Below, piece after piece: positions 9,684-17,874 of a stretch of 64,000 nucleotides of DNA (the stretch's first letter is position 1; every line of letters starts with the position of its first letter). The translations under genes and the position numbers were made by a program. The DNA is from UBA5078 sp964538025 (lineage in GTDB: Bacteria; Pseudomonadota; Gammaproteobacteria; Pseudomonadales; Pseudohongiellaceae), in NCBI GenBank assembly GCA_964538025.1, contig CAZICZ010000002.1, positions 186,001 through 250,000 of the forward strand, written 5' to 3'. The notes beneath the pieces are model-generated. The model had not been told where the DNA came from and did not search any database. It saw nothing but the letters and a program-made list of their open reading frames with translations.

Positions 9684-10454
9684 CGTGCGCTTTGGCTCCA
9701 CGCCTTTGCAGCCTGGCTCATGGCGGTGATTGCGGGCAACCAGTTGGTATCGCTCGGCAATATTCTGTCCTTCGGGGTCGTTGAACTTGGCTTCCTTGCG
9801 GTACCGGTGACCGTGTTTGCCTCGGTGGGAGTCATCAACGCGGTCAACATGACCGACGGGATCGACGGGCTTTCCGGAGGCCTGGTGCTGATTGCCCTGG
9901 TCTTCCTGAGCATCGTGGCCTATCTGGCGGGCGATAGTGGCCTTGTCCGTTTCTGCACGCTCCTGATCTGCTCCCTGCTGGCCTTCCTGATGCTGAACTT
10001 CCGTCTGCCCTGGAAGCAGTCGGCGCTGATCTATCTGGGAGATGCCGGAAGCACACTGCTTGGCTTCGTTCTGGCATGGCTGATTATCGAATCCACGCAG
10101 GGTGAGGGCGCTGTGATGGCCCCCGTGTATGCCCTGTGGTTCCTCGCCATTCCTTTGATCGATACCGTCAGCCTTCTCATCAAACGGCCCATGCGCGGCA
10201 TCAACCCATTCAGCGCCGGCACAGATCACCTCCACCACCGCCTGATCGCTGCCGGGTATACCCATGAGCAAACGGTCATTGGTCTTTATTTGGCGGGAAT
10301 CTGTGCCGGGACTTTTGGGCTGATAGGCTTCCTTTACCACGCCAGTGAAAGCTTCATGTTTCTGAGCTTTATTGCGCTCTTTGGGGTTTATATGGCGTGG
10401 GGCAAGCTCTACCACCTCATCAGCGACCGTAGCACGAGAGTCGGTTCTCACTAG
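9684..10454 (+). pseudogene. wecA: 5'-truncated WecA-like undecaprenyl-phosphate sugar-1-phosphate transferase
   Basis: WecA-like enzymes move a sugar-1-phosphate (usually GlcNAc-1-P) onto undecaprenyl phosphate at the inner membrane and start O-antigen or exopolysaccharide synthesis. Here homology begins in frame near 9684 and covers the C-terminal two thirds of the family: the NMTDGIDGL motif, an LGDAGS motif, several membrane spans and an HLHHRL loop. The N-terminal roughly 100 residues, including the first membrane spans and the conserved DD motif, are missing. An in-frame TAG at 9657-9659 closes the frame upstream. The first available ATG is at 9720. With an essential part gone it is most likely inactive. 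The native terminator follows at 10491. Confidence 0.85.
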
Positions 10455-10490
10455 CTTTAAGGCTCACAAATTCTTTCACTAGAAATCATC

Positions 10491-10514
10491 AAGCGGCAAT
10501 TCTTTGCCGCTTTT
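10491..10514 (+). terminator. Rho-independent terminator after the wecA remnant
   Basis: A perfect nine-pair stem AAGCGGCAA/TTGCCGCTT (10491-10499 with 10504-10512) with a four-base loop is followed by TT. It lies 37 nt after the stop of the wecA remnant and would also insulate the next gene. Confidence 0.75.
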
Positions 10515-10618
10515 GTGCCACTCCTCGATCAGAGTCACAACGCCCATCCACGCCTTGTTTCCAGCCCCTTCCCTCTTCATAATCTGTGCTCACGCAAAGA
10601 TTAGGAAAAGGAAGCACC

Positions 10619-11662
10619 ATGCGCCACTGGGTCAACGATGCGATCAAAAAAATTGAAGCAGACTTTCAACGATCTGCCGATACGCACCTCATCAAACTGC
10701 CCCTGCCCTGTTACCCGAATGTGGACATCTACCTGAAGGACGAGAGTACTCACCCTACCGGAAGCCTGAAGCACCGCCTGGCCCGCTCATTGTTCCTTTA
10801 CGGCCTGTGCAATGGCCATATCACCTCTGCCACGCCCATCATCGAGGCCTCGTCAGGCTCCACCGCCGTCTCGGAAGCTTATTTTGCTCGCCTCATTGGC
10901 CTGCCCTTCATTGCCGTCATGCCGGCAAGCACAGCGAAGGAGAAGATCAAACAGGTGGAGTTTTACGGGGGACGTTGCCACTTTGTAGAACGGGGAGACC
11001 AGATCTACGCCGAAGCCGAACGCCTGGCAAACCAGATGAACGGTCACTACATGGACCAGTTTACCTACGCCGAACGTGCCACCGACTGGCGGGGCAATAA
11101 CAATATCGCGGACAGCATCTTCAAGCAGATGGAACAGGAGCGCTTCCCCCTGCCCCGCTATGTCGTCATGAGCGCCGGCACTGGCGGCACCTCAGCGACG
11201 CTGGGGCGCTATATCCGCTATCGACGTTTCACCACGGAACTGGTGATTGTGGACCCGGAAAATTCCGTTTTTTACGACAGCTATACGACGGGACGAAAAG
11301 ACCTTGTGCTTGAGTGCAGTAGCCGCATTGAGGGCATCGGACGACCGCGGGTAGAACCGTCATTCCTGCCGGGGGTGATTGATCGCATGATCAAGGTGCC
11401 CGATGCCGCGTCGATTGCGACGCTGCGTTGGCTGGAGAAGGTGATAGGAAGAAAGGCAGGAGGATCGACCGGAACAAACTTGTGGGGAGCCTTACAGCTT
11501 GCCCGAGAAATGCACGAGCATGAGGACCCAGGGTCCATTGTGACGGTGTTGTGTGATACGGGGGAGAGGTATCTGCACACCTATCACTCGTCTCAGTGGG
11601 TCAGTAATCAGTTTGGTGAACTGCTCACGTGGGAAAGAGATCTACCTCCATTCCAATCCTGA
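10619..11662 (+). CDS. PLP-dependent cysteine synthase/desulfhydrase family protein
   Basis: The 347-residue protein belongs to fold-type II PLP enzymes (cysteine synthase/Cds1-like). Lys51 in the PTGSLKHR segment is the expected Schiff-base lysine. An SGSTA motif near residue 79 binds the substrate carboxylate, and SAGTGGTSAT is the phosphate-binding loop. Members either make cysteine or release H2S from it, and the sequence does not decide between them. The start at 10619 is preferred over a GTG at 10586 because a purine-rich ribosome-binding site (GGAAAAGGAAG) lies just ahead of it. It stands alone between two broken polysaccharide genes, is intact and has typical codon use, so it looks like a functional survivor or later insertion. 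Confidence 0.85.
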   Translation: MRHWVNDAIKKIEADFQRSADTHLIKLPLPCYPNVDIYLKDESTHPTGSLKHRLARSLFLYGLCNGHITSATPIIEASSGSTAVSEAYFARLIGLPFIAVMPASTAKEKIKQVEFYGGRCHFVERGDQIYAEAERLANQMNGHYMDQFTYAERATDWRGNNNIADSIFKQMEQERFPLPRYVVMSAGTGGTSATLGRYIRYRRFTTELVIVDPENSVFYDSYTTGRKDLVLECSSRIEGIGRPRVEPSFLPGVIDRMIKVPDAASIATLRWLEKVIGRKAGGSTGTNLWGALQLAREMHEHEDPGSIVTVLCDTGERYLHTYHSSQWVSNQFGELLTWERDLPPFQS

Positions 11663-11720
11663 GCAACAATTGAAGTACTGATCACTATCGAGGGAATTCG
11701 AGTTCACTGAGCCTTCACTC

Positions 11721-12512
11721 TTAGTTAGCATCTTTGCTAAACAACGCACGTCGAATGAATACAAATAGCAGAGAAAAGAAGCTCCCTGCCATTGTCCCTA
11801 AAATGCAGATCAACGCACGACGTGGTGCCGATTTGCGCTCTGGGACCACTGCAGGATCAATCACACGAAAAACATATTCATCCCGCACATCAGCCAGCAT
11901 CGTAATGCGTGTCTGGGTCTCAATCAGCTGATAGAAAACCTGTTGCATCTCCACCAATTGAGTCGCCGCAAGCTGTCTTTGAAGATAAGCAATGGCATTG
12001 TTTGCCTCGCGCACATCGCGTGCTTTGAGCCTGCTGATTAAGCGCCCGAATAAGGCCATTTAACCAATGTGCCGCTTCCACGGGATTGTGCCAGTTGATT
12101 GCAACCACTACGATACCCGTATTTCGATCAGGACCAATGATCGTCAGAATTTCACGAAATGCACTGAATGCATCCTGCTCACTGGGCGCGACATCCTCTG
12201 ACAACCATTCCCCCTGCGGATTGATTATAAACCTTTGGGTCCACAACAGAGCATTGCGTTTTTTTATCCCATCGACTCGCAAATAAAGGGATAAGCAGAT
12301 TTTCTTCGTTAATAAATTGATTTATGAACTGTCGCGACTGGAGAATTGCCAAGGCTGTGCTGACGTTATCTCCTGAATTAGCACCGACATTGACATCCAG
12401 TAATGCCGCCGCTCCGCCCAGTTGCCCCATGAGCCCGGCAGCACCGCTCTCCGTTTCTGCTGGGGCCAAGGTTATTTCGGCACGAAATATTTCTGTCATT
12501 AGCAATAAAAGA
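11721..12512 (-). pseudogene. wzz: Wzz-type chain-length determinant, truncated and frameshifted
   Basis: Three consecutive minus-strand frames carry successive parts of one Wzz/polysaccharide co-polymerase. About 12512-12270 gives FRAEITLAPAE and a glycine-rich part. About 12282-12040 gives LTIIGPDRNTGIVVVAINW. From 12059 to 11721 comes the AIAYLQRQL coiled part, the RVIDPAVVPE segment and the C-terminal membrane span. Frame changes occur near 12280 and near 12040. The N-terminal cytoplasmic tail and first membrane span are absent, and homology starts just after where TM1 would be. Wzz proteins set O-antigen or exopolysaccharide chain length in the inner membrane. With two frameshifts and a lost N-terminus this copy is dead. 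It is more AT-rich than flanking genes. Confidence 0.88.
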
Positions 12513-12587
12513 ATATGTCATTTGTGTATTTGAAGCACAAACGCAGAGAAATAGTTTTGGATTTATATTCAGAGATACTTTCTATAG

Positions 12588-12745
12588 TAATCCCCCCCCC
12601 CACATTTTTATCCGAACCCAGAAGTAGAGTTAGGCCGCCATGGCCAACTTCTATTTTGGGATGATGCCTCACAAGCCCATGCACAAGCGTTAGCGATTGT
12701 AACGCCACAGGGACCGCGTGGCGTGTTCCTGCACTTCTTCTCGTG
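12588..12745 (-). mobile_element. Remnant of an IS3-family transposase 3' end and IS terminus
   Basis: Reading leftward from about 12745, the translation EVQEHATRSLWRYNR, a stop, then pieces resembling NMGLGGITPKQKLAMAA (interrupted by stops) match what I recall of the OrfB C-terminus of IS3-family elements. After the former stop codon comes an LYFW-like stretch and a G-rich segment ending in GGATTAC, resembling the terminal end of such elements. Only the last 35 or so codons and one end remain, with several stops. It is fused in frame to an rfaH fragment on one side and abuts the truncated wzz on the other. The family call is from memory of the motif. Confidence 0.65.
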
Positions 12746-12881
12746 ATTCACCCTTTCCACGTACCAGCTTTTTCACCGGATGTTGTGGCGAGTAAATCTC
12801 GAAGCCCTGCTGAACAAGATTCAGCTCAGCACGCGATTGCTGCTGAGGCTTACAGTGAACGAGATACCATGTCCTTGCCAT
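12740..12881 (-). pseudogene. rfaH: N-terminal fragment of an RfaH-type antiterminator
   Basis: The first 47 or so residues (TWYLVHCKPQQ, then AELNLVQQGFE and VKKLVRGK) match the start of RfaH, a NusG paralogue that prevents early termination in long LPS, capsule or exopolysaccharide operons. The frame then runs into IS3-family transposase sequence and stops at 12690. The rest of the NGN domain and the KOW domain (over 100 residues) are lost. The ATG at 12881 is the natural RfaH start. This is a gene fragment, cut by the insertion and later deletion. Confidence 0.82.
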
Positions 12882-12968
12882 TGTTCAATTCCGTTTTTGC
12901 ACATCATTCCCAGGAATGACCGTAAATTCGCACGCGAGACTTTTGTCATGTAAGCCCATAGTCGGGGC

Positions 12969-13859
12969 TTAGCAAGTCCCCACCAAACTTCTCATATACT
13001 GCCCATACCCATTCTTCGATAAGGCTTGCGCTCTCTCCAAAAGTTCGGTGTCACTCAGCCAGCCCTTTCGCCACGCGATTTCTTCAAGACAGGCAATCTT
13101 CAATCCCTGCCGGTGTTCCACTGTTTGCACAAACATGCTGGCCTCCAGCAGACTTTCGTGGGTTCCGGTGTCCAGCCAAGCAAAACCCCGCCCCAAGACT
13201 TCCACCGTGAGATCGCCCCGTTCGAGATAGGCCTGGTTTACCGAGGTTATTTCCAGCTCTCCGCGCGCGGAGGGTTTCACCTGGCGTGCAATGTCGACCA
13301 CGTCATTGTCATAGAAATAAAGCCCCGTGACGGCAAAATTGGATTGGGGGTGCGTCGGCTTTTCCTCGATGGATATGGCTCGGCGATTCTCGTCAAAGGC
13401 AACGACGCCAAAGCGTTCCGGATCCTTCACCTGATAGCCAAACACCGTGGCACCCGTCGTGCGTGCCGCCGCTTCCATCAACTTGCCAGTGAATCCCTGC
13501 CCGTAAAAAATATTGTCCCCCAGCACAAGGCACACACGGTCCTTGCCAATGAAGGTATCGCCAATCAGAAAAGCCTGAGCAAGCCCGTCAGGGCTGGGCT
13601 GGATGGCATACTGCAATTCAACTCCAAATTGGCTGCCATCGCCGAGCAGCCGCTGATAGGAGGCAATATCTTCGGGAGTCGTGATAATCAAAATCTGGCG
13701 AATGCCTGCCAGCATCAACACGGAGAGCGGGTAGTAGATCATCGGCTTGTCATACACCGGCAACAGCTGCTTGGAGATGCCTTTGGTGATGGGGTACAGA
13801 CGGGTACCGCTGCCACCCGCCAGAACGATGCCTTTACAGGACGAAGTGCTGTTTGTCAT
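12969..13859 (-). CDS. rmlA: Glucose-1-phosphate thymidylyltransferase RmlA
   Basis: The 296-residue protein is full length. It carries the nucleotide-binding loop GGSGTRL (residues 15-21), KQLLPVYDKPM and the later LGDNIFYG and WLDTGTHESL motifs. RmlA joins glucose-1-phosphate and dTTP to dTDP-glucose, the first step toward dTDP-L-rhamnose and other deoxysugars for surface glycans. The partners rmlB, rmlC and rmlD are not in the window, so this copy is isolated. It sits between the rfaH/IS scar downstream and divergent ugd upstream, and appears to be the intact edge of a lost polysaccharide cluster. Confidence 0.96.
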   Translation of the reverse strand: MTNSTSSCKGIVLAGGSGTRLYPITKGISKQLLPVYDKPMIYYPLSVLMLAGIRQILIITTPEDIASYQRLLGDGSQFGVELQYAIQPSPDGLAQAFLIGDTFIGKDRVCLVLGDNIFYGQGFTGKLMEAAARTTGATVFGYQVKDPERFGVVAFDENRRAISIEEKPTHPQSNFAVTGLYFYDNDVVDIARQVKPSARGELEITSVNQAYLERGDLTVEVLGRGFAWLDTGTHESLLEASMFVQTVEHRQGLKIACLEEIAWRKGWLSDTELLERAQALSKNGYGQYMRSLVGTC

Positions 13860-14008
13860 AAAATGTCGAATTCTTCTTAAGATGCAATCTGCGCTTGATG
13901 AATTAAGCCTCTGATTAAGCTCGTTTTATTCGGGCGAATCTTACAGGGATTCAAGCCTCACCGCCACCACCCGTTTGGTGGTTTCTTCACCAATTTTCAG
14001 GTTGAGGA

Positions 14009-14037
14009 GTGTCATGAATCTTTCATCTGTGTGTCAT
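14009..14037 (+). promoter_or_regulatory. Pho-box-like triple direct repeat upstream of ugd
   Basis: Three 7-mers, GTGTCAT (14009-14015), CTTTCAT (14020-14026) and GTGTCAT (14031-14037), are each separated by 4 nt. This 11-nt periodicity is the layout of PhoB-binding sites (consensus CTGTCAT). It ends 68 nt before the ugd start. A possible -10 (TAGGCT, 14059-14064) lies downstream. The match is by eye. Confidence 0.55.
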
Positions 14038-14105
14038 CGCGGCGAAACCTCACCTGCCTAGGCTGAGAGCCCCAGAACATCACGTGACACATGGGAGACG
14101 AATTC

Positions 14106-15461
14106 ATGAAAGTCAGTTGTTTTGGTGCAGGGTACGTCGGGCTGGTCAGCAGCGCGTGTTTCGCGAGCGCAGGGCATCACGTCCTGTGTATGGATGCCGA
14201 TGAGAAAAAAATAGCCGCGCTCGGCGAAGGCATGGTCCCTCTCTACGAACCGGGATTGGAGGCCTTGGTCGATGCCGCCCTGTCTTCCCGCAATCTGCAC
14301 TTCAGTCATGACACTGCAGAAGCGATTCACTTTGCGCAGATCCTGTTTATCGCAGTGGGAACGCCGCCCGACGAGGACGGTTCGGCCGACTTGCAGCATG
14401 TCCTGCAGGTCGCTACCCGGATCGGGCAGGAAATGCGCTCGCCCAAGGTCGTTGTCACAAAATCCACCGTCCCTGTGGGAACGGCGGAAAGGATTCGGGA
14501 CTGCATCCAGCGGGAACTGGACGCGCGGGACAGTACGCTCAGCTTCGATGTCGCCTCCAATCCGGAGTTTCTGAAGGAAGGTTCCGCCGTCACGGACTTC
14601 ATGAGCCCGGACCGCTTTCTAATCGGCACCGACTCGGACGAGGTGAAGCACCTGATGCAGGAACTCTACGAACCGTTCAACCGCAAGTCAGACCGCATGA
14701 TCTTCATGGACATCCGGGCCGCCGAGCTCAGCAAATATGCGGCAAATGCCATGCTGGCGACCAAGATCAGTTTCATGAATGAGATCGCAAACCTGGCAGA
14801 ACTGCTGGGAACCGACATTGAGCAGGTGAGGCACGGTATCGGGTCCGATTCCCGAATTGGCTACCAGTTCATTTATCCGGGGATTGGCTACGGGGGATCC
14901 TGCTTTCCCAAGGATATTCGCGCGCTCAGTCATACCGCCGCCCAGCTCGGCCGTCAGATGCGCATCCTCAACGCCGTGGAGGCGGTCAATACGGCACAAA
15001 AATCCCGCTTGGTTGAACTGATCATCCGTCATTACTCCGGCAACGTGCGCGGCAAGACCTTTGCCCTCTGGGGTTTGTCATTCAAGCCAAAGACGGACGA
15101 TATTCGGGAAGCCCCAAGCCGAGTCATCATGGAAGCCTTGTGGGAAGCTGGTGCCAGTATTCAGGCGTACGACCCGGAAGCCATGAACGAAGTGGAGCGT
15201 CACTACGGCCACCGCGATGACTTGCGTCTGATTGGCACACGGGATGCCGCGCTTCTCGGTGCAGATGCGTTGATCATCTGCACGGAATGGCAGCACTTCC
15301 GGGCGGTGGATTTCGACAATCTCTGCCAGCACCTGGGCGACAAAGTCATTTTCGATGGGCGCAACCTTTACGACCCACATCGCTTGGAGGCCAAAGGCTT
15401 GCAATATTACGGCATCGGCAGAGGCGCATCCGTCCGGGCACCCTTGCCCAAAGGGCTATAG
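14106..15461 (+). CDS. ugd: UDP-glucose 6-dehydrogenase
   Basis: The 451-residue protein has an N-terminal Rossmann motif GAGYVG and the catalytic cysteine Cys266 in GYGGSCFPKD. It oxidises UDP-glucose to UDP-glucuronate with two NAD, supplying uronic acid for exopolysaccharides, lipid A modification or glucuronosyl lipids. The ATG at 14106 is chosen because GGGAG lies 8 nt before it and MKVSCFGAGY is the usual family start; an upstream ATG at 14091 would add five atypical residues. The gene is divergent from rmlA and preceded by a Pho-box-like repeat, which suggests phosphate control. Confidence 0.96.
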   Translation: MKVSCFGAGYVGLVSSACFASAGHHVLCMDADEKKIAALGEGMVPLYEPGLEALVDAALSSRNLHFSHDTAEAIHFAQILFIAVGTPPDEDGSADLQHVLQVATRIGQEMRSPKVVVTKSTVPVGTAERIRDCIQRELDARDSTLSFDVASNPEFLKEGSAVTDFMSPDRFLIGTDSDEVKHLMQELYEPFNRKSDRMIFMDIRAAELSKYAANAMLATKISFMNEIANLAELLGTDIEQVRHGIGSDSRIGYQFIYPGIGYGGSCFPKDIRALSHTAAQLGRQMRILNAVEAVNTAQKSRLVELIIRHYSGNVRGKTFALWGLSFKPKTDDIREAPSRVIMEALWEAGASIQAYDPEAMNEVERHYGHRDDLRLIGTRDAALLGADALIICTEWQHFRAVDFDNLCQHLGDKVIFDGRNLYDPHRLEAKGLQYYGIGRGASVRAPLPKGL

Positions 15462-15594
15462 GCGCGCCCTGTAAGACCGATGGCCGTAAATGCTGCCTGC
15501 ATCAGGGTGCTCAAGGGCGCTGTGAATTTACATTCATAGCGCTTTCCATTACCTTGCACGCAGTTTTTGACAGGCCTGCTACGAGGATCCCTCC

Positions 15595-16482
15595 ATGTCG
15601 ATTCGCCTCACCCCTGGCGCCCGCTTCCATCAGGCCCTGCAAGCCAATTCCCCTCTGCAAATCGTTGGCGCTATCAATGCCTACGCCGCCATGCTCGCGC
15701 AACGCGCCGGCCATCAGGCCCTGTACCTTTCGGGTGCAGGCGTGGCCAATGCGTCCTACGGATTGCCGGATCTGGGCATGACGAGCCTGAACGATGTCAT
15801 CACCGACGTAGACCGCATGACCAGCGCCACAGACCTGCCCTTGCTGGTGGACATCGACACCGGCTGGGGCGGGGCTTTTAACATTGCACGCACAATCCGG
15901 GCGATGGAAAAGGCTGGCGCTGCTGCTGTGCACCTGGAAGACCAGGTCGCTCAGAAACGCTGTGGTCACCGCCCCAACAAGGCCATTGTCTCCCAACAGG
16001 AGATGGTCGATCGCATCAAGGCGGCCGTGGATGCCAAGGTGGACCACGACTTTGTCATCATGGCTCGCACGGACGCTATTGCCGTCGAGGGCATTGACGC
16101 CGCGATTGAACGGGCTATCGCTTGTGTTGAGGCAGGCGCTGACGCGTTGTTTCCAGAGGCCATCACAGATCTGGCCCAATACAAGCGCTTTGCCGACGCG
16201 GTGCATGTCCCCATTCTGGCGAATATCACCGAATTTGGCGCAACACCGCTCTACAACAAAACCGATCTTGCCGCTGTCGGGGTCTCGATGGTGCTCTATC
16301 CCTTAAGCGCCTTCCGCGCCATGAGCAGGGCGGCCGAAACGGTCTATGCCAGCATTCGCGAGGAAGGCGATCAGGGATCGGTCGTCTCCCTGATGCAGAC
16401 GCGCGCCCAGCTGTACGAGGTGCTGGGCTACCACGCCTATGAAGACAAGCTCGACCAATTGTTCAGCAAAGACACGGATTGA
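15595..16482 (+). CDS. prpB: Methylisocitrate lyase PrpB
   Basis: The 295-residue protein is a PEP mutase/isocitrate lyase superfamily member with the KRCGH motif (residues 121-125; Cys123 is the catalytic cysteine) and DIDTGWGG. It splits 2-methylisocitrate to pyruvate and succinate, the last step of the methylcitrate cycle for propionyl-CoA. A GAGGA ribosome-binding site lies just upstream of the ATG. It is followed by prpC with a gap of 41 nt. No prpR regulator gene is adjacent. Confidence 0.95.
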   Translation: MSIRLTPGARFHQALQANSPLQIVGAINAYAAMLAQRAGHQALYLSGAGVANASYGLPDLGMTSLNDVITDVDRMTSATDLPLLVDIDTGWGGAFNIARTIRAMEKAGAAAVHLEDQVAQKRCGHRPNKAIVSQQEMVDRIKAAVDAKVDHDFVIMARTDAIAVEGIDAAIERAIACVEAGADALFPEAITDLAQYKRFADAVHVPILANITEFGATPLYNKTDLAAVGVSMVLYPLSAFRAMSRAAETVYASIREEGDQGSVVSLMQTRAQLYEVLGYHAYEDKLDQLFSKDTD

Positions 16483-16523
16483 ACTCTGCCGGCGCTCAGC
16501 CGGCCCTTTCAGGAGAACTCCCC

Positions 16524-17654
16524 ATGGCAACAGGCAAAGTACTGAGCGGCGCGGGACTGCGCGGCCAGGTCGCAGGAGAAACCGCCCTGTGCACCGTCGG
16601 CAAAACCGGCTCCGGACTCACCTATCGCGGGTATGACATCCGTGTGCTCGCCGAAAAGGCACGTTTCGAGGAGGTCGCGTTTCTGTTGCTGCGGGGCCAC
16701 CTTCCGAATCAGCAAGAAATCGACAGTTATATCAATAAAATCATATCGCTAAGATCTCTTCCTAAAGCACTAAAGGAAGTATTGGAGCGCATCCCTGCCG
16801 ATGCTCATCCGATGGATGTCATGCGCACCGGATGCTCAATGCTGGGAAATCTGGAGACTGAACACAGCTTTGCACAACAGGACGATGCCATAGACCGCGT
16901 GCTTGCGCTGCTGCCGGCCATCATCTGTTATTGGTACCGTTTCTCTCATGATGGTGTGCGCATCGACACCGCGCTGAACGATGACACCATCGCTGCGCAT
17001 TTTCTGCATATGCTCAGCGACAAGGTGCCAAGCGAACTGTTCCGTCAGGTCATGAATGTTTCCCTCATCCTCTATGCCGAACACGAGTTCAACGCCTCCA
17101 CGTTTACGGCGCGTGTGTGCGCCTCCACGCTATCGGATCTGCACTCCTGTATCACGGCCGCCATCGGGTCCTTGCGAGGCCCCTTGCATGGCGGGGCCAA
17201 CGAAGCGGCGATGGACATGATCCAGCACTGGCACTCTCCGGAGGAAGCCGAGCGCGAGATTCTTGGCAAACTCGCGTGCAAGGAAAAAATCATGGGGTTT
17301 GGGCATGCGATCTATGCCGAATCCGACCCCCGCAATGTGATCATCAAGGAATGGGCCGAAAAACTGGCGCAGGCGGTAGGAGACACGACGCTGTATCCGG
17401 TGTCCGTGCGCTGTGAAGAAGTGATGTGGCGCGAAAAGAAGCTGTTCTGCAACGCTGACTTCTTCCATGCGTCCGCGTATCACTTCATGGGCATCCCCAC
17501 CAAGCTGTTTACGCCAATTTTTGTCATGTCGCGCGTGACTGGATGGGCCGCACACATCAAGGAGCAGCGGGCGAATAACCGGATCATCCGACCCAGTGCC
17601 GATTATACGGGGCCCGCAGAGGCCCGCTGGGTGGACATCGCTCAGCGCCCATAA
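16524..17654 (+). CDS. prpC: 2-Methylcitrate synthase PrpC
   Basis: The 376-residue citrate synthase-family protein condenses propionyl-CoA with oxaloacetate. Typical blocks are present: GLTYRGYDI near the start, LHGGANEAAM, the GFGHAIY histidine, and FMGIPTKLFTPIF near the C-terminus. The ATG at 16524, with AGGAGA 7 nt ahead, is preferred to an in-frame ATG at 16479 that would overlap the end of prpB. Together with prpB and prpD it forms a methylcitrate set for propionate, odd-chain fatty acids or branched amino acids. Confidence 0.95.
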   Translation: MATGKVLSGAGLRGQVAGETALCTVGKTGSGLTYRGYDIRVLAEKARFEEVAFLLLRGHLPNQQEIDSYINKIISLRSLPKALKEVLERIPADAHPMDVMRTGCSMLGNLETEHSFAQQDDAIDRVLALLPAIICYWYRFSHDGVRIDTALNDDTIAAHFLHMLSDKVPSELFRQVMNVSLILYAEHEFNASTFTARVCASTLSDLHSCITAAIGSLRGPLHGGANEAAMDMIQHWHSPEEAEREILGKLACKEKIMGFGHAIYAESDPRNVIIKEWAEKLAQAVGDTTLYPVSVRCEEVMWREKKLFCNADFFHASAYHFMGIPTKLFTPIFVMSRVTGWAAHIKEQRANNRIIRPSADYTGPAEARWVDIAQRP

Positions 17655-17657
17655 GAA

Positions 17658-17678
17658 AGGGGCAGCAAAGCTGCCCCT
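17658..17678 (+). terminator. Hairpin between prpC and prpD
   Basis: A perfect nine-pair stem AGGGGCAGC/GCTGCCCCT with an AAA loop begins 4 nt after the prpC stop. No T run follows, so it may be a weak terminator, an mRNA 3'-end stabiliser or a processing site. A gap of about 200 nt separates it from prpD, which may have its own promoter. Confidence 0.5.
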
Positions 17679-17874
17679 GAAACGGTCCTGACCTGCGGAA
17701 GCACCCGGGCCACGACCAGTGCCCGGCGTCCCTGCCGAGCGATGTCAACACAGTCCTTGTGTCCGACTTTAAATCTAGACCAGCTTTACTAAAGCGGCCA
17801 ATAGATGAGCACATTGGCAAACACTATCCCTTAGACCGCAGCGCCTTCCCGAGGAAGCGCAAGAGAGAAACTTC

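Noticed and set aside
9681..10451. Minus-strand open frame of 256 codons opposite the wecA remnant
   Set aside because: The plus strand has clear WecA-family motifs; the minus frame is polar and featureless.
12499..12708. Minus-strand open frame of 69 codons between rfaH and wzz remnants
   Set aside because: It overlaps the IS3-family remnant out of frame and matches no family; judged a chance frame in scar sequence.
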